DNA from: Spirochaetota bacterium
GTDB lineage: Bacteria > Spirochaetota > Brachyspiria > Brachyspirales > JACRPF01
Length of the DNA: 64,000 nt
Assembly (NCBI GenBank): GCA_016214035.1
Contig: JACRPF010000013.1
Coordinates: 83,194-147,193, forward strand
Reading direction: 5' to 3'
Of the stretch, positions 63,195 to 64,000 are shown piece by piece. Made by a program: the position numbers and the translations under genes. The notes under the pieces were generated by a model. That model worked only from the letters and a program-made list of their open reading frames with translations. It searched no databases and was not told where the DNA came from. Position 1 is the stretch's first letter; each line of letters starts with the position of its first letter.

Positions 63195-64000
63195 ATGAAA
63201 ATCCTGCGTATTATCAGGCAACAGACACCGGTCATAATCGTTGTCATCCTCGTCCTTGGAAATACGATATGGCATAGATTCATTCCCGACAACCTCATGT
63301 TCCTCCATAACATATATCCGCTCCTCTATCAATTTCCCATCGTGCTTGCCGGTTTTTATTTCGGCCGTATCGGCGGCGTGGCGACAGCGGCTGCCGTGGC
63401 TGCATTGTCGATCCCGCATTTCCTGTATCTCTTGCACAGCGACCCGATGTACCTGTACAAATCATTCATTGAGATCGTACTGTACTTTATTATCGGATAC
63501 ACGATCGGCCACATCGCCGATGCAATGAGAAAAGAACAGCGCGAAAAACAGCGGCTGCTTGAGGAATTAAGGATCACGGAGAAGAACACAACGCTCGGCG
63601 AGATCGCCCATGTCATTTCCCACGAGCTGAAAACACCTATTGCATCGATCACCGGTGCCGTTGACCTTCTTGTGGAAGATGATGCCGCGGAAGATAAAAA
63701 ACGTATCCGTGACATCATCCACAAAGAACTGTTACGGATGAACAACCTTATCGGTGGAACTTTTCAGACGTTCCATGAAAACCGGGTTGAAAAAAAAGAC
63801 ATTTCCATTGAACTGTTCTTCGACGAGATCAGAACGCTCTATGCGATAATGCATGCAGTAAATCCGGTATCGCTTACCATATCCGTAGTGACAAAAATAA
63901 AAACCATGCATGTCTCCCATGAATTGCTCCGGGAAGCATTTCTCAATCTCATTGATAATGCCGTTGAGGCGAGTACGCCAAACGGGCGTGTTGATATCAC
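63195..64000 (+). CDS. Membrane sensor histidine kinase (3' end beyond window)
   Basis: At least 268 residues are visible and the frame stays open to the window edge. Several hydrophobic segments (VIIVVILVLGNTIW, FPIVLAGFYFGRI, EIVLYFIIGYTIGHI) make an N-terminal membrane sensor. A coiled linker follows, then the H-box VISHELKTPIASITGAVDLL with the phosphoacceptor histidine, and the N-box LLREAFLNLIDNAVEAS. The G-boxes lie outside. The signal and cognate regulator are unknown. Confidence 0.85.
   Translation, partial: MKILRIIRQQTPVIIVVILVLGNTIWHRFIPDNLMFLHNIYPLLYQFPIVLAGFYFGRIGGVATAAAVAALSIPHFLYLLHSDPMYLYKSFIEIVLYFIIGYTIGHIADAMRKEQREKQRLLEELRITEKNTTLGEIAHVISHELKTPIASITGAVDLLVEDDAAEDKKRIRDIIHKELLRMNNLIGGTFQTFHENRVEKKDISIELFFDEIRTLYAIMHAVNPVSLTISVVTKIKTMHVSHELLREAFLNLIDNAVEASTPNGRVDI

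Noticed and set aside
1..64000. CRISPR arrays, tRNA or rRNA genes, insertion sequences
   Set aside because: No regularly spaced repeats, cloverleaf-like or rRNA-like sequence and no transposase were found on either strand by reading.

Overview
The window looks like a chromosome segment of a diderm bacterium of moderate to high GC. It carries an LpxC lipid A enzyme, a GT9 heptosyltransferase-type gene and an SppA-like protease joined to a probable outer-membrane barrel. I see no tRNA, rRNA, CRISPR array or insertion sequence. A spirochaete-like origin (Spirochaetota, or a neighbouring secreted-glycosidase-rich phylum) is my best guess. It rests on general gene content, on the HemC/HemD-type fusion and on a near match to a Leptospira-type LexA box before recA; confidence is low.

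Region by region. 1-9.9 kb: receiver protein, PRMT-like methyltransferase, recA, a receiver-LpxC fusion, hisG, a TPR-like protein, a GT2 glycosyltransferase, cysS and a GH130-like glycosidase. 9.9-16.7 kb (minus strand): one tightly overlapped operon of glycyl-radical activase, glycyl radical enzyme, GntR/LacI-type regulator, FGGY sugar kinase and ManA-type isomerase, with a perfect palindrome over its promoter. It reads as catabolism of an unidentified sugar or polyol. 16.8-43.3 kb: a mosaic of carbohydrate and envelope genes (sulfatase, SppA-barrel, AraC regulators, parallel beta-helix protein, GH57, two tandem DUF4832-type proteins), small enzymes (GNAT, HAD, pirin, 2-hydroxyacid dehydrogenase) and trpS under a Trp leader-peptide attenuator.

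43.7-63.1 kb: about 19 kb on the plus strand read as one sulfur super-operon. It encodes sulfate uptake (Sbp-CysTWA), activation (CysD, CysN), APS reduction (CysH), sulfite reduction (a sulfite reductase with a C-terminal TusA-like domain), and a protein-thiocarboxylate route to homocysteine (ThiS-like carrier, ThiF-like E1, JAMM protease, MetY-like enzyme). It also holds every step from glutamyl-tRNA to sirohydrochlorin: HemA, HemL, HemB, a HemC-CobA-HemD fusion and a CysG-N/Met8-like dehydrogenase that may also insert iron. The likely logic is that the locus makes the siroheme its own sulfite reductase needs. A PP-loop thiolation-type protein closes the cluster, and a histidine kinase runs off the right edge.

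A recurring feature is a sigma70-like promoter whose -10 box lies only 5-10 bases before the ATG with no Shine-Dalgarno, which suggests frequent leaderless mRNAs.
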